14,860 bases of DNA. Source: Betaproteobacteria bacterium (GTDB lineage: Bacteria; Pseudomonadota; Gammaproteobacteria; Burkholderiales; SG8-39). The DNA is taken from positions 1 to 14,860 of the forward strand of contig VBCJ01000028.1 of the NCBI GenBank assembly GCA_005884335.1, read 5' to 3'. The notes under the pieces are model-generated. The model was not told the DNA's origin and did not search any database. It saw only the letters and a list, made by a program, of their open reading frames with translations. Positions 1 through 6,142 of the stretch are shown here, in pieces. The translations under genes and the position numbers were made by a program. Position 1 is the stretch's first letter. Each line of letters starts with the position of its first letter.

Positions 1-106
1 CAGCCGCTTCGTCCCCGGCATTCCGGGGCGCAGCGTCAATCGGGTTTCCATCCGCGCTCCCTTCCGCGCTGAACGCGCGAGCGGGAGGGCCGTGGACAGT
101 CCGCCG
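1..106. other. non-coding edge with two hairpins
   Basis: No convincing gene was found in this stretch. A perfect stem lies at 13-28 (CCCCGG, loop CATT, CCGGGG). A compound hairpin lies at 57-87 (CTCCC and GGGAG outer arms, CGCGC/GCGCG inner arms, loop TGAAC). They sit just beyond the stop codon of the minus-strand membrane protein and could mark its transcript end. Neither is followed by a T-run on either strand, so calling them intrinsic terminators would go beyond the evidence. Confidence 0.35.
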
Positions 107-712
107 TCAGGAATCGAACTTCTTGAAGAGAACGGGAGCGAGCGCCACCAGTGCGGCGAGTATGAGGGCGGCCAAGGGCGCGCCACGCGCGATGTTCGCC
201 AAGGGAAGAACGACGAAGATCACGACGAGAATCCAGGGAGGCAGGGCGCGGCTGTACTTGAGGTAGGCGAGAAACCCAGCGGGGACCCGGACGCGCTTCC
301 CCCGCTCCGAGCGGTCCCTTTGCGCCGCACGTTCCTCGAGCCAGATGAGGAACACGTAGAGCTGCCCCACCACTCCGCACAGCCACACCGCCGCGCCGAG
401 AAGCAGGGCGAAGAACCTCAGCCACAGCGGCGGGTCATAAGCCAGCCGGGCGGTCCTGAACATGACGTCGATGGAGCATATCGTGCTGACGAGGAAGAAC
501 ACGAGAACCACGGGAAGCACGGTCCATATTCGCGATACGATGTAGTCGCGGAAGACGTCGTCGTTCTGGAATTTGAGCGCGAAGTCGCGCGCGTCGCGCA
601 GCACCCTGCGCGGGCGCAGCTGGTCGAGCATGTCGTCCGCTGCCGCGCGCAACTCGCGCTCGTCGAGCCTCGCTCCGCGGAATCGCCAGCGAAAGATCTT
701 CACGGAGAGCAT
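107..712 (-). CDS. polytopic inner-membrane protein of unknown function
   Basis: Encodes 201 residues. Residues 1-60 form a charged, Arg/Asp-rich cytoplasmic segment. Hydrophobic spans follow at about 62-80, 98-123, 159-176 and 178-195, with a basic loop at 126-142 (QRDRSERGKR) between spans 2 and 3, and the protein ends KKFDS. This is visible topology only; I do not recognise the family. The ATG at 712 is preceded by GGATGG about 12 nt upstream. An in-frame TTG at 739 would add nine residues but would run into the inverted-repeat region, so the ATG is preferred. It is transcribed divergently from the amidohydrolase at 831. The plus-strand frames over this interval are low-complexity shadows. 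Confidence 0.75.
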   Translation of the reverse strand: MLSVKIFRWRFRGARLDERELRAAADDMLDQLRPRRVLRDARDFALKFQNDDVFRDYIVSRIWTVLPVVLVFFLVSTICSIDVMFRTARLAYDPPLWLRFFALLLGAAVWLCGVVGQLYVFLIWLEERAAQRDRSERGKRVRVPAGFLAYLKYSRALPPWILVVIFVVLPLANIARGAPLAALILAALVALAPVLFKKFDS

Positions 713-735
713 CCTAAGACCATCCGCGGACCTAT

Positions 736-765
736 GCAAATGTCATGGGATTTGCGCCGTGCAAA
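736..765. promoter_or_regulatory. candidate operator with alternating GCAAA/TTTGC half-sites
   Basis: Two overlapping perfect dyads are visible: GCAAAT (736-741), N8, ATTTGC (750-755); and TTTGC (751-755), N5, GCAAA (761-765). The three half-sites alternate in orientation and sit midway between two divergent genes, 24 nt upstream of the ATG at 712 and 66 nt upstream of the ATG at 831. This placement suits a regulator of one or both genes, but no cognate protein is encoded next to it. Function is inferred from symmetry and position only. Confidence 0.4.
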
Positions 766-830
766 CCGCACGCGGGCCGCGCCTTCCTCAGGCGCCGCGA
801 GGACCGCCGCCATCGTGTAAGCTTCGACAC

Positions 831-1805
831 ATGAAAACCATCGCGATCGAGGAGCATTTCATCACGCCGATGTACCGGCAGAAGGTCGCCGCGAACGAAT
901 TCCGGAATTTCTATCTCACCTCCCGCGGCGAGCAGATCGGCCACGACATCGTCGAGCAGAATTCGGATCTCGGCGCGAAGCGCCTCGCTCACATGGACGC
1001 CGCCGGAATCGATGTGCAGGTGCTCTCGTTCGGCTCGCCCGGGCCGCAAGGCTTCGGTGCGGACGTCGCGATCCCGATGGCGAGGGACGCGAACGACCGC
1101 GCGCACGCGGCGGTCAAGGCGCACCCGGACCGTTTCGCCGCCTTCGCCGCGCTGGCGACCGCCGACCCCGGCGCCGCGGCCGAGGAGCTTGGGCGCTGCG
1201 TCACCCAACTCGGTTTCAAGGGCGCGATGATCCACGGCCACACCCAAGGGAGTTTCCTCGACGAGAAGAAATACTGGGTCATCTTCGAGCGCGCCCAAGC
1301 GCTCGACGTGCCGCTCTATCTGCACCCCACCCTGCCGCACCCGGACGCGCTCAAGGCCTATTTCCAGGGATACGAGGACCTCGCCCGGGCGGGCTGGGGT
1401 TTCGCGGTGGATACGAGCTGCCATTTTTTGCGGATCGTCTTCGCCGGGGTGTTCGACGCCTACCCGCGCCTCAAGATCATCCTCGGGCATCTGGGCGAAG
1501 GGTTGCCTTTCGCGATGCACCGGCTGAACGATCACACCTGGCGCGCGGCCGCGCGAAGAGGTCTTGAGAAAACGCCGCTGCAGTATCTAAAGGACAATCT
1601 GCTCGTCACCACCAGCGGCAACTGGTACGAGCCCGCGTTCCTGTGCACGCTGCTCGCGCTCGGCGTTGACAATATCCTGTTCGCCGTGGACTGGCCCTAC
1701 GAGCCGAACACCGCGGGAATGGAATTCTTGAAAAAACTTTCGATCAGCGACGCGGACCGCGAGAAGATCGCTCACGGCAATGCCGAGCGTATCCTGCGGA
1801 TGTGA
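831..1805 (+). CDS. amidohydrolase-family metal-dependent (de)carboxylase-like protein
   Basis: Encodes 324 residues of a complete amidohydrolase-2 TIM barrel, the family of gamma-resorcylate, 2,3-dihydroxybenzoate and 5-carboxyvanillate decarboxylases. Expected metal and catalytic positions are visible: E7-x-H9 on strand 1 (IAIEEHF), H165 (YLHPT), the H220-LG-E223 motif, and D287 in ILFAVDWPYE, matching the family's FSTDYPFE-type strand 8. Length is normal for the family (about 320-340). By family knowledge it would act in the cytoplasm on a hydroxylated aromatic acid; the exact substrate cannot be read from the sequence. The start is the ATG at 831 because the family N-terminus begins here; upstream in-frame sequence looks non-coding. 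No good Shine-Dalgarno is seen. The first-strand motif is E-x-H rather than H-x-H, which argues against ordinary aminocarboxymuconate semialdehyde decarboxylase despite the nearby dioxygenase. Confidence 0.85.
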   Translation: MKTIAIEEHFITPMYRQKVAANEFRNFYLTSRGEQIGHDIVEQNSDLGAKRLAHMDAAGIDVQVLSFGSPGPQGFGADVAIPMARDANDRAHAAVKAHPDRFAAFAALATADPGAAAEELGRCVTQLGFKGAMIHGHTQGSFLDEKKYWVIFERAQALDVPLYLHPTLPHPDALKAYFQGYEDLARAGWGFAVDTSCHFLRIVFAGVFDAYPRLKIILGHLGEGLPFAMHRLNDHTWRAAARRGLEKTPLQYLKDNLLVTTSGNWYEPAFLCTLLALGVDNILFAVDWPYEPNTAGMEFLKKLSISDADREKIAHGNAERILRM

Positions 1806-2030
1806 TGCCGGCGCGTCTCCCCTCTCCGTGTGGTGGCGCACAGATAAGCCTGCCGACTAGGTCATAATGGGCGTGTGAGTGAGGGCCATATGGACAGAAC
1901 AGGGTTGAGGGCGAGCGGCAAGCCGGGCCGGTCGTCAACTCGAAGATAGGCCGCCGTCATTTCCCATCCCGATCAGCCGTGGGCAATTCGCGTTTCGCGA
2001 GCGGATTCCAGCGAAGCGCTGGATCGCCTG
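1806..2030. other. 225-nt gap with a possible upstream start for the next ORF
   Basis: No complete gene is called here. A GAGGG (1881-1885) lies 4 nt before an ATG at 1890 that is in frame with the ORF starting at 2031, but a TAG at 1947-1949 closes that reading after 19 Arg-rich codons. From 1950 to 2030 the same frame is open and protein-like (it includes HPDQPWAIRV and SSEALDRL) but contains no ATG, GTG or TTG. A CATAAT at 1863-1868 resembles a -10 box, without a convincing -35 partner. Confidence 0.4.
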
Positions 2031-2243
2031 ATGGACGCTTGGTACAAGGGGGTCATTGCCGGAGGGGGCCTGAACGGAGCGATCGGCTTCGACTCGCACA
2101 TGGAGCGCAGGGATTGGGAAAGCGCGAAGAACAGCATCGAGCGAACCTATGGGCGCTCGAGCCGCGTGCACCAGCTCACCCTGGATACCTTGAGCGCCGC
2201 AATACAGAACAGAAGGATGCTCGGCCCCCGGCTGGCGAGCTGA
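2031..2243 (+). CDS. small hypothetical protein, N-terminus uncertain
   Basis: From the ATG at 2031 this encodes 70 residues, soluble and mixed-charge, with no signal peptide, membrane span or recognised motif. The C-terminal half (ERTYGRSSRVHQLTLDTLSA) looks helical. Protein-like sequence continues in frame upstream to 1950, so the real product may be about 24-27 residues longer, starting from a rare codon such as ATT at 1959. Alternatively the gene may be broken by the TAG at 1947. The stop is 4 nt before the GTG of the next gene, which suggests the two are co-transcribed. I do not recognise the family. Confidence 0.5.
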   Translation: MDAWYKGVIAGGGLNGAIGFDSHMERRDWESAKNSIERTYGRSSRVHQLTLDTLSAAIQNRRMLGPRLAS

Positions 2244-2247
2244 CAGC

Positions 2248-2589
2248 GTGCCCACGAATCCCGCTCTCGAGACGGCATGGCGTAATCTGAATCGCTGGTC
2301 CACGATTCTTTGGCTGCTGTGCTTCGGCTGCTTTCCCGGAATGTTCCTGCTCACTTATCTGCTGAACGACGTGCTTCTCCAGGAGGCGTCGTTCTTCGTT
2401 GTCGCGCTCGCCTGGGTGGGCGCGTTCGCCTGGGCTGGAAGCCGGATGGCGAGCTTTGCATGTCCCCGCTGCAACAGGGCGTTCTTCGAGAACTGGTACT
2501 TCTTCAAGCCGCTCAGGCGAAACTGCGCCCATTGCAGCCTGACCCGGTGGGCGAAAGAGATGCCTCCGCCGGCTGCGACCGGATCCTGA
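2248..2589 (+). CDS. two-helix membrane protein with zinc-ribbon-like CxxC pair
   Basis: Encodes 113 residues from a GTG start. An amphipathic N-terminus is followed by two hydrophobic spans at about 17-40 (ILWLLCFGCFPGMFLLTYLL) and 47-66. A cytoplasmic tail then carries C72-x2-C75 and C93-x2-C96, spaced like a small zinc ribbon, and a Pro/Ala-rich end. This resembles short bacterial membrane proteins that couple a zinc ribbon to transmembrane helices; their role is generally unknown, so no function is proposed. It begins 4 nt after the preceding stop and ends 8 nt from the stop of the convergent dioxygenase gene. The GTG is chosen because it gives the only sensible N-terminus directly behind the upstream stop; the Shine-Dalgarno is weak. 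Confidence 0.65.
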   Translation: MPTNPALETAWRNLNRWSTILWLLCFGCFPGMFLLTYLLNDVLLQEASFFVVALAWVGAFAWAGSRMASFACPRCNRAFFENWYFFKPLRRNCAHCSLTRWAKEMPPPAATGS

Positions 2590-2597
2590 CGGCCGCG

Positions 2598-3113
2598 CTA
2601 GCCGGAAGGCCTCGGCGTGACGTGGCCGCACCTTCCGCAGGTGCGGCGCGATTCTTCCGAATAGAACTCCTCGTAGACGCGCGACACCGGGTCCTCGCGG
2701 TAGTCGGCGACGTGCCGGACCGCTTCGTACAGCTGGGCGTGGCACTTCTCGCAGTACCAGAAAAAGCGGTCCCTCTCCTCGGAGCGGCGCTTGCGCTCCA
2801 GCACGAGCAGAAACGAGTCGGGCGAGAAGCGCGGCGAGTGCCGCACGCCGGCCGGGCAGTAGATGATCTCGCCCTCGCGGACCAGCGCCACCTTCTCCGC
2901 GCCTTCGGGCGTCAGGTAGTGCAGGTTCATCTCGCCCTTGATCATGTACATGACTTCGTCGCTCGGATCCGAATGGAACTCGCTGCGGTGCGCTCGCCCG
3001 CGCGCGACGAACGCGATGGTGTCGGGCGCCTGCCAGAGGATGCTCACCGGCTTGACGCTCTTCCTGATGCCCTCGGAAACCTCCGCGAGGCTGACGGCCT
3101 TGAGCTCTGTCAT
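2598..3113 (-). CDS. 3-hydroxyanthranilate 3,4-dioxygenase-like cupin
   Basis: Encodes 171 residues. The cupin metal site is visible as H47, E53 (HSDPSDE) and H92 (GVRHSP), and R43 lies four residues before H47 as in characterised bacterial enzymes. A C-terminal rubredoxin-like iron site follows: C121-x2-C124 and C159-x2-C162. Spacings match the Cupriavidus enzyme (H51/E57/H95 and C125/C128/C162/C165) with a shift of three to four residues. By family knowledge it is a cytosolic Fe(II) enzyme opening 3-hydroxyanthranilate to 2-amino-3-carboxymuconate semialdehyde, in tryptophan/kynurenine or 2-nitrobenzoate catabolism. The substrate Arg after the third ligand is shifted by one (HSPR rather than HNPVR), so a related substrate is possible. 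The ATG at 3113 is preferred; an in-frame TTG at 3137 would add eight residues. No kynurenine-pathway partner is adjacent. Confidence 0.8.
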   Translation of the reverse strand: MTELKAVSLAEVSEGIRKSVKPVSILWQAPDTIAFVARGRAHRSEFHSDPSDEVMYMIKGEMNLHYLTPEGAEKVALVREGEIIYCPAGVRHSPRFSPDSFLLVLERKRRSEERDRFFWYCEKCHAQLYEAVRHVADYREDPVSRVYEEFYSEESRRTCGRCGHVTPRPSG

Positions 3114-3160
3114 TTTGCGCTCATGTTCCCGGTTCAATCCGTTACGCTGTCACGCCGGAG

Positions 3161-3166
3161 ATTGTA
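3161..3166 (-). promoter_or_regulatory. candidate -10 box for the dioxygenase gene
   Basis: On the minus strand this reads TACAAT, five of six matches to the sigma-70 -10 consensus, about 48 nt upstream of the ATG at 3113. No good -35 hexamer is seen at 16-18 nt spacing, so this is a weak call. It lies in the gap shared with the divergent cyclase-like gene. Confidence 0.25.
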
Positions 3167-3218
3167 AGCGCAACAGGTAGGTAAACGGTAAGATCGCAAC
3201 ACCGTTGGTTCTTGGCAA

Positions 3219-3947
3219 ATGAAAACAGCGAATGCGGCTGCGATCCTCGCTAGCGTCGTCTTTCTGAAAATCCAGGAGTTCGCCCGCAGGCCTGTCCAGG
3301 TACAGGCGCGCCTGCGGGCGCAGCTCGAAGCCGTCGTCGCGGTGACCACCGCCGAGCTCGCGCCCGCGAGCCGCATCGTGCTCGACGCCGCGGACGGGGC
3401 CGCCATCGTGGTTCTCGGCGATCCCAAGGGAGCCTTGCGCCTGGCCGAGCGCGCGCTCGCCGCAACGGCGGCCGGGCTCCCCTTGTGCGTCGGGGTCAAT
3501 CACGGCGCGGTGCAGCTGGCGACCAGCGGCCGGGACGACGACGGGCTGATCGGCGACGGCATCGCGGTGGCGGCGAGCGTCGCCGAGTTCGCTTCGCCCT
3601 CGCGCCTGCTGATGTCGCGGTCCTTTCGCGACGCCATGGCCGATGCCTCGCCGGGGCTCGAATCCGGCGTTTTTCCGGCGGGGGTTTTTACCGACGCGGG
3701 GCTTCGGACCCACGAGCTGTTCAGCCCGGACGGGCGGGTGGCCGAGCGCAGGCGGACACGCTTCCTCGCGCTCAGCGTCGCGGCCGTGATCGGGCTCGTC
3801 GGGGCCGGCGTCGCGGCACGGGTGTCGGCGGAGGGCCACCAGAAGTTCGTGGACGGCGTTGTCGTCAAAATCCGGCAAACGATCGCGCAAGGCGAGAGGG
3901 TCCTCGGCGACGTGATCGAAAAAGTCCGATGGCAAAGAAGAAACTGA
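3219..3947 (+). CDS. degenerate class III adenylate/guanylate cyclase-like membrane protein
   Basis: Encodes 242 residues. Residues 8-140 follow the class III cyclase fold pattern: a first beta strand (ASVVFLKIQEF), a DG turn at 59-60, GVNHGAVQL (92-100, where active relatives read GxHxGxV), and IGDGIAVAASVAEFASPSRLLMS (111-133) in place of the usual GDxVNxAARLE segment. The first metal-binding Asp, normally in the FADIxGYS strand, is replaced by Lys17. Catalysis is therefore unlikely, and a regulatory or binding role is inferred. A single membrane span at 181-200 leaves about 40 residues outside. The gene overlaps the kinase gene by 19 nt, pointing to translational coupling and a shared signalling role. 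The start is the first ATG in the frame; the Shine-Dalgarno is poor. Confidence 0.7.
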   Translation: MKTANAAAILASVVFLKIQEFARRPVQVQARLRAQLEAVVAVTTAELAPASRIVLDAADGAAIVVLGDPKGALRLAERALAATAAGLPLCVGVNHGAVQLATSGRDDDGLIGDGIAVAASVAEFASPSRLLMSRSFRDAMADASPGLESGVFPAGVFTDAGLRTHELFSPDGRVAERRRTRFLALSVAAVIGLVGAGVAARVSAEGHQKFVDGVVVKIRQTIAQGERVLGDVIEKVRWQRRN

Positions 3948-5086
3948 CCAAGATCGGCCGCTACAAGATCCTCGGCGAGCTGGGCCGCGGCGCGATGGGG
4001 ATCGTCTACGAGGCCGAGGACCCGGCTCTCGACCGCATCGTGGCGCTGAAGACCATCATTCTTTCGGATGACGCGGAAGGGCGCAAGGAATTCCACAAGC
4101 GTTTTTTCCTCGAAGCCAAGGCCGCGGGCAAGCTCACGCATCCTCGCATCATCACCGTCTACGATTTCGGGGAGGAAGGCGACCTCGCCTACATGGCGAT
4201 GGAGCTCCTCAAGGGAATCGAGCTCCGCGCCAAGATGCTGAAGGGCCCGATCTCCACCGTCGAGGCGGTCGATATCGCCGAGCAGGTCGCCGACGGCCTC
4301 GGCTACGCGCACGAGCGCGGAGTCGTCCACCGCGACATCAAGCCGAGCAACATCATGCTGCTGCCGCGCGGGCAGGTGAAAATCATGGACTTCGGGATCG
4401 CGCGCGTGCGCGTGGCCGATCACAAGACGAGCACGGGCGTCGTGCTCGGCACGCCCCGATACATGTCCCCCGAGCAGGTGGCGGGATCGCCCGTCGACCA
4501 CCGGTCGGACATCTTTTCGCTCGGGATCGTGCTCTACGAGATGCTCACCCGCGCCTCGTTGTTCGCAGGCGCGGACACGCCGCAGATCCTGCACAACGTC
4601 GTCCATGTCGAGCACGTGCCGCCCTCGCGGCTGAATCGCGAGGTGCCGTCCATGCTCGATTTCGTCATTGCCAGGGCGCTCAAAAAAGACCCCGCGGTGC
4701 GCTACCAGGATACCTACGAGCTCGCCGCCGACCTGCGCAGCTGCCTCGCCGAGCTCGGCGGCCGCAAGCGCACGGAGAAGGACGCCGACGGCGATCAGGA
4801 CGTCACCAAGACGGTGAAACTCGACGTGGACACGGAGAAGACGCGGCTCGCGCCGGCGGCTCGCGCGATCGGATCCGACACGCGCCTACCCTTGTCGCGC
4901 CAGTTCGACTCTTCCGCGGCCCTTAGGCGCCTTTCCGCGCCGACCAAGCGCGATCGCGAGCTGCTCGCCCGGCCTCCGCGGTCGGTCGGTTTCCTGCGGC
5001 GGCTCAGAAACGATCCCGGGCCGCGCCTGTTGTTCATCGCAGTGCTCGCCGCTGCGCTCGTCGGCAGCGCGATCGCGTTCGGGTGA
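3929..5086 (+). CDS. Hanks-type serine/threonine protein kinase, tail-anchored
   Basis: Encodes 385 residues. The kinase domain (about 12-275) appears complete: Gly-rich loop G16-x2-G19-x-G21, VALK with K41, helix-C E62, catalytic loop HRDIKPSN (H134, D136, K138, N141), DFG (154-156), activation segment with GTPRYMSPE (174-182), and D194 in the SDIFSLG helix. Residues 276-360 form a charged, Thr-containing linker with repeated KT/DTRL-like motifs. One membrane span at about 366-384 closes the protein, so the kinase should face the cytoplasm with no extracellular sensor. The ATG at 3929 is chosen because it directly precedes GRYKILGELGRG, and it lies within the end of the cyclase-like gene. 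By family knowledge it phosphorylates Ser/Thr on partner proteins; the cyclase-like neighbour is the obvious candidate partner or sensor. The gene ends 16 nt from the convergent receptor gene. Confidence 0.9.
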   Translation: MAKKKLTKIGRYKILGELGRGAMGIVYEAEDPALDRIVALKTIILSDDAEGRKEFHKRFFLEAKAAGKLTHPRIITVYDFGEEGDLAYMAMELLKGIELRAKMLKGPISTVEAVDIAEQVADGLGYAHERGVVHRDIKPSNIMLLPRGQVKIMDFGIARVRVADHKTSTGVVLGTPRYMSPEQVAGSPVDHRSDIFSLGIVLYEMLTRASLFAGADTPQILHNVVHVEHVPPSRLNREVPSMLDFVIARALKKDPAVRYQDTYELAADLRSCLAELGGRKRTEKDADGDQDVTKTVKLDVDTEKTRLAPAARAIGSDTRLPLSRQFDSSAALRRLSAPTKRDRELLARPPRSVGFLRRLRNDPGPRLLFIAVLAAALVGSAIAFG

Positions 5087-5102
5087 TCCCGCTCGCGCGT
5101 CC

Positions 5103-6068
5103 CTATTCCGCCTTGATGCCCGCCGCCTTCACCAGCGCGGCGTTGGCGGCGATCTCATCGCGGATGTAGGCGTTGAACTGCTCGGGGTTGTAGTCCATCG
5201 GCTCGGCACCCAGGCGCGCCATCTTTTCGCGCACTTCGGGCGTGCGCAGCGCCCTTGCCGTCTCTAGATAGAGACGATTCACGACATCGCGCGGCGTCTT
5301 TGCCGGCGCGAACATGCCGACCCAGAAGTTGTAGCCGGAGTTGGGAACGCCGGCCTCCAGCGTGGTGGGAAGCTCGGGAAGCGCGAGCGAGCGCTTCGTA
5401 CTCCCCACTGCGAGAGCGACGAGCTTGCCGTCCTTCAAGAGCGGCAGTATCGCGTTGACCGGGCAGAAATAGAAATCGACGCGGCCGGTGACGATCTCGG
5501 TCAGTGCTTCCGGCGAGCCCTTGAAGGGTATGTTGACGGTCTCGATGCCGGCGCCGAGACGAAAGCGCTCGGCGTTGAGGTGCGTCGCGCTGCCGATGCC
5601 GACCGAGGCGGAATTAAGCGAGCCGGGCTTGGCCTTCGCCGCGGCGACCAGCTCCTTCACCGAGCGGATGCCCTTCGAAGGCGCCATCACGAGCACGTTG
5701 GGCAGCAAAGCGAGCGGGATGACGCCGGTCAGGTCGCGAAGCGTGTCGTACGGCAGGTCCTTGTACGTGGACGGCGTGACCGTATACGAGGAGGAGTGCA
5801 CGAAAAGCGTGGTGCCGTCGGGCCCGGATTTCGCCACCACCGCCGCGCCGATGGTACCGCCCGCGCCGGGGCGGTTCTCGATGACGATGGGCTGCCCGAG
5901 CTGGGGTGAGAGTCTTTCCGTCACCGTGCGCGCAATGATGTCGGTGCCGCTCCCCGGCGTGAATGGGACGATGATCCTGATCGGTTTCGCCGGCCAGGCC
6001 TGCGCCCATGCAACCGTCTGTGCGGCGCAGAGCACGATTGCTGCAATCCCCTTGCAGAAACGGGACAT
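5103..6068 (-). CDS. Bug/TctC-family periplasmic solute-binding receptor
   Basis: Encodes 321 residues. The signal peptide covers about residues 1-22/24 (basic SRFCKG, hydrophobic core, AWAQA cleavage region). The mature protein starts with WPAKPIRIIVPFTPGSGTDIIAR, the typical Bug first strand and ligand-loop region. Further family signatures are VIENRPGAGGTIGAAVVAKS, YKDLPYDTLRDLTGV and a YIRDEI-type C-terminal helix. Bug receptors bind carboxylates and small aromatic or amino acids in the periplasm and pass them to TctAB-type transporters; no TctA or TctB is present here, as is usual for orphan Bug genes. GGGAGGAAA lies 7 nt before the ATG at 6068, which fixes this start over a longer frame reaching 6170. 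It is last in the four-gene minus-strand unit, so it probably binds a product of the upstream secreted esterases (inference). Confidence 0.9.
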   Translation of the reverse strand: MSRFCKGIAAIVLCAAQTVAWAQAWPAKPIRIIVPFTPGSGTDIIARTVTERLSPQLGQPIVIENRPGAGGTIGAAVVAKSGPDGTTLFVHSSSYTVTPSTYKDLPYDTLRDLTGVIPLALLPNVLVMAPSKGIRSVKELVAAAKAKPGSLNSASVGIGSATHLNAERFRLGAGIETVNIPFKGSPEALTEIVTGRVDFYFCPVNAILPLLKDGKLVALAVGSTKRSLALPELPTTLEAGVPNSGYNFWVGMFAPAKTPRDVVNRLYLETARALRTPEVREKMARLGAEPMDYNPEQFNAYIRDEIAANAALVKAAGIKAE

Positions 6069-6075
6069 CGTCTGA

Positions 6076-6084
6076 TTTCCTCCC
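6076..6084 (-). promoter_or_regulatory. ribosome binding site of the Bug receptor gene
   Basis: GGGAGGAAA on the minus strand, 7 nt before the ATG at 6068. It decides the start against an in-frame codon at 6170 that would put extra charged residues before a good signal peptide. Confidence 0.8.
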
Positions 6085-6142
6085 GCGCACCAGCTCTTCG
6101 GCGGGCCGGAAATTCGCGACTTCAAGCCTGGTGATCGCATCT

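Noticed and set aside
1..106. Possible RNase P RNA start (CAGCCGCTTCGTC resembles a stretch of the bacterial 5' region)
   Set aside because: The conserved GGAGGAAAGTCCGGGC segment that should follow is absent, so the resemblance is short and probably accidental.
92..820. Long plus-strand open frame opposite the minus-strand membrane protein
   Set aside because: Its translation is low-complexity and charge-rich with no motif, while the minus strand gives clear membrane spans; it is an antisense shadow in GC-rich DNA.
831..1805. Assignment as aminocarboxymuconate semialdehyde decarboxylase (nbaD/ACMSD) from proximity to the dioxygenase
   Set aside because: ACMSD has an H-x-H zinc motif near its N-terminus; this protein has E7-x-H9, typical of hydroxybenzoate-type decarboxylases.
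3500..4615. Long minus-strand open frame across the cyclase-like and kinase genes
   Set aside because: The plus-strand kinase has all catalytic motifs; the opposite frame is an Arg/Asp/His-rich shadow.
5087..5102. Bidirectional terminator between convergent kinase and Bug genes
   Set aside because: The 16-nt gap has no stem-loop or T-run.
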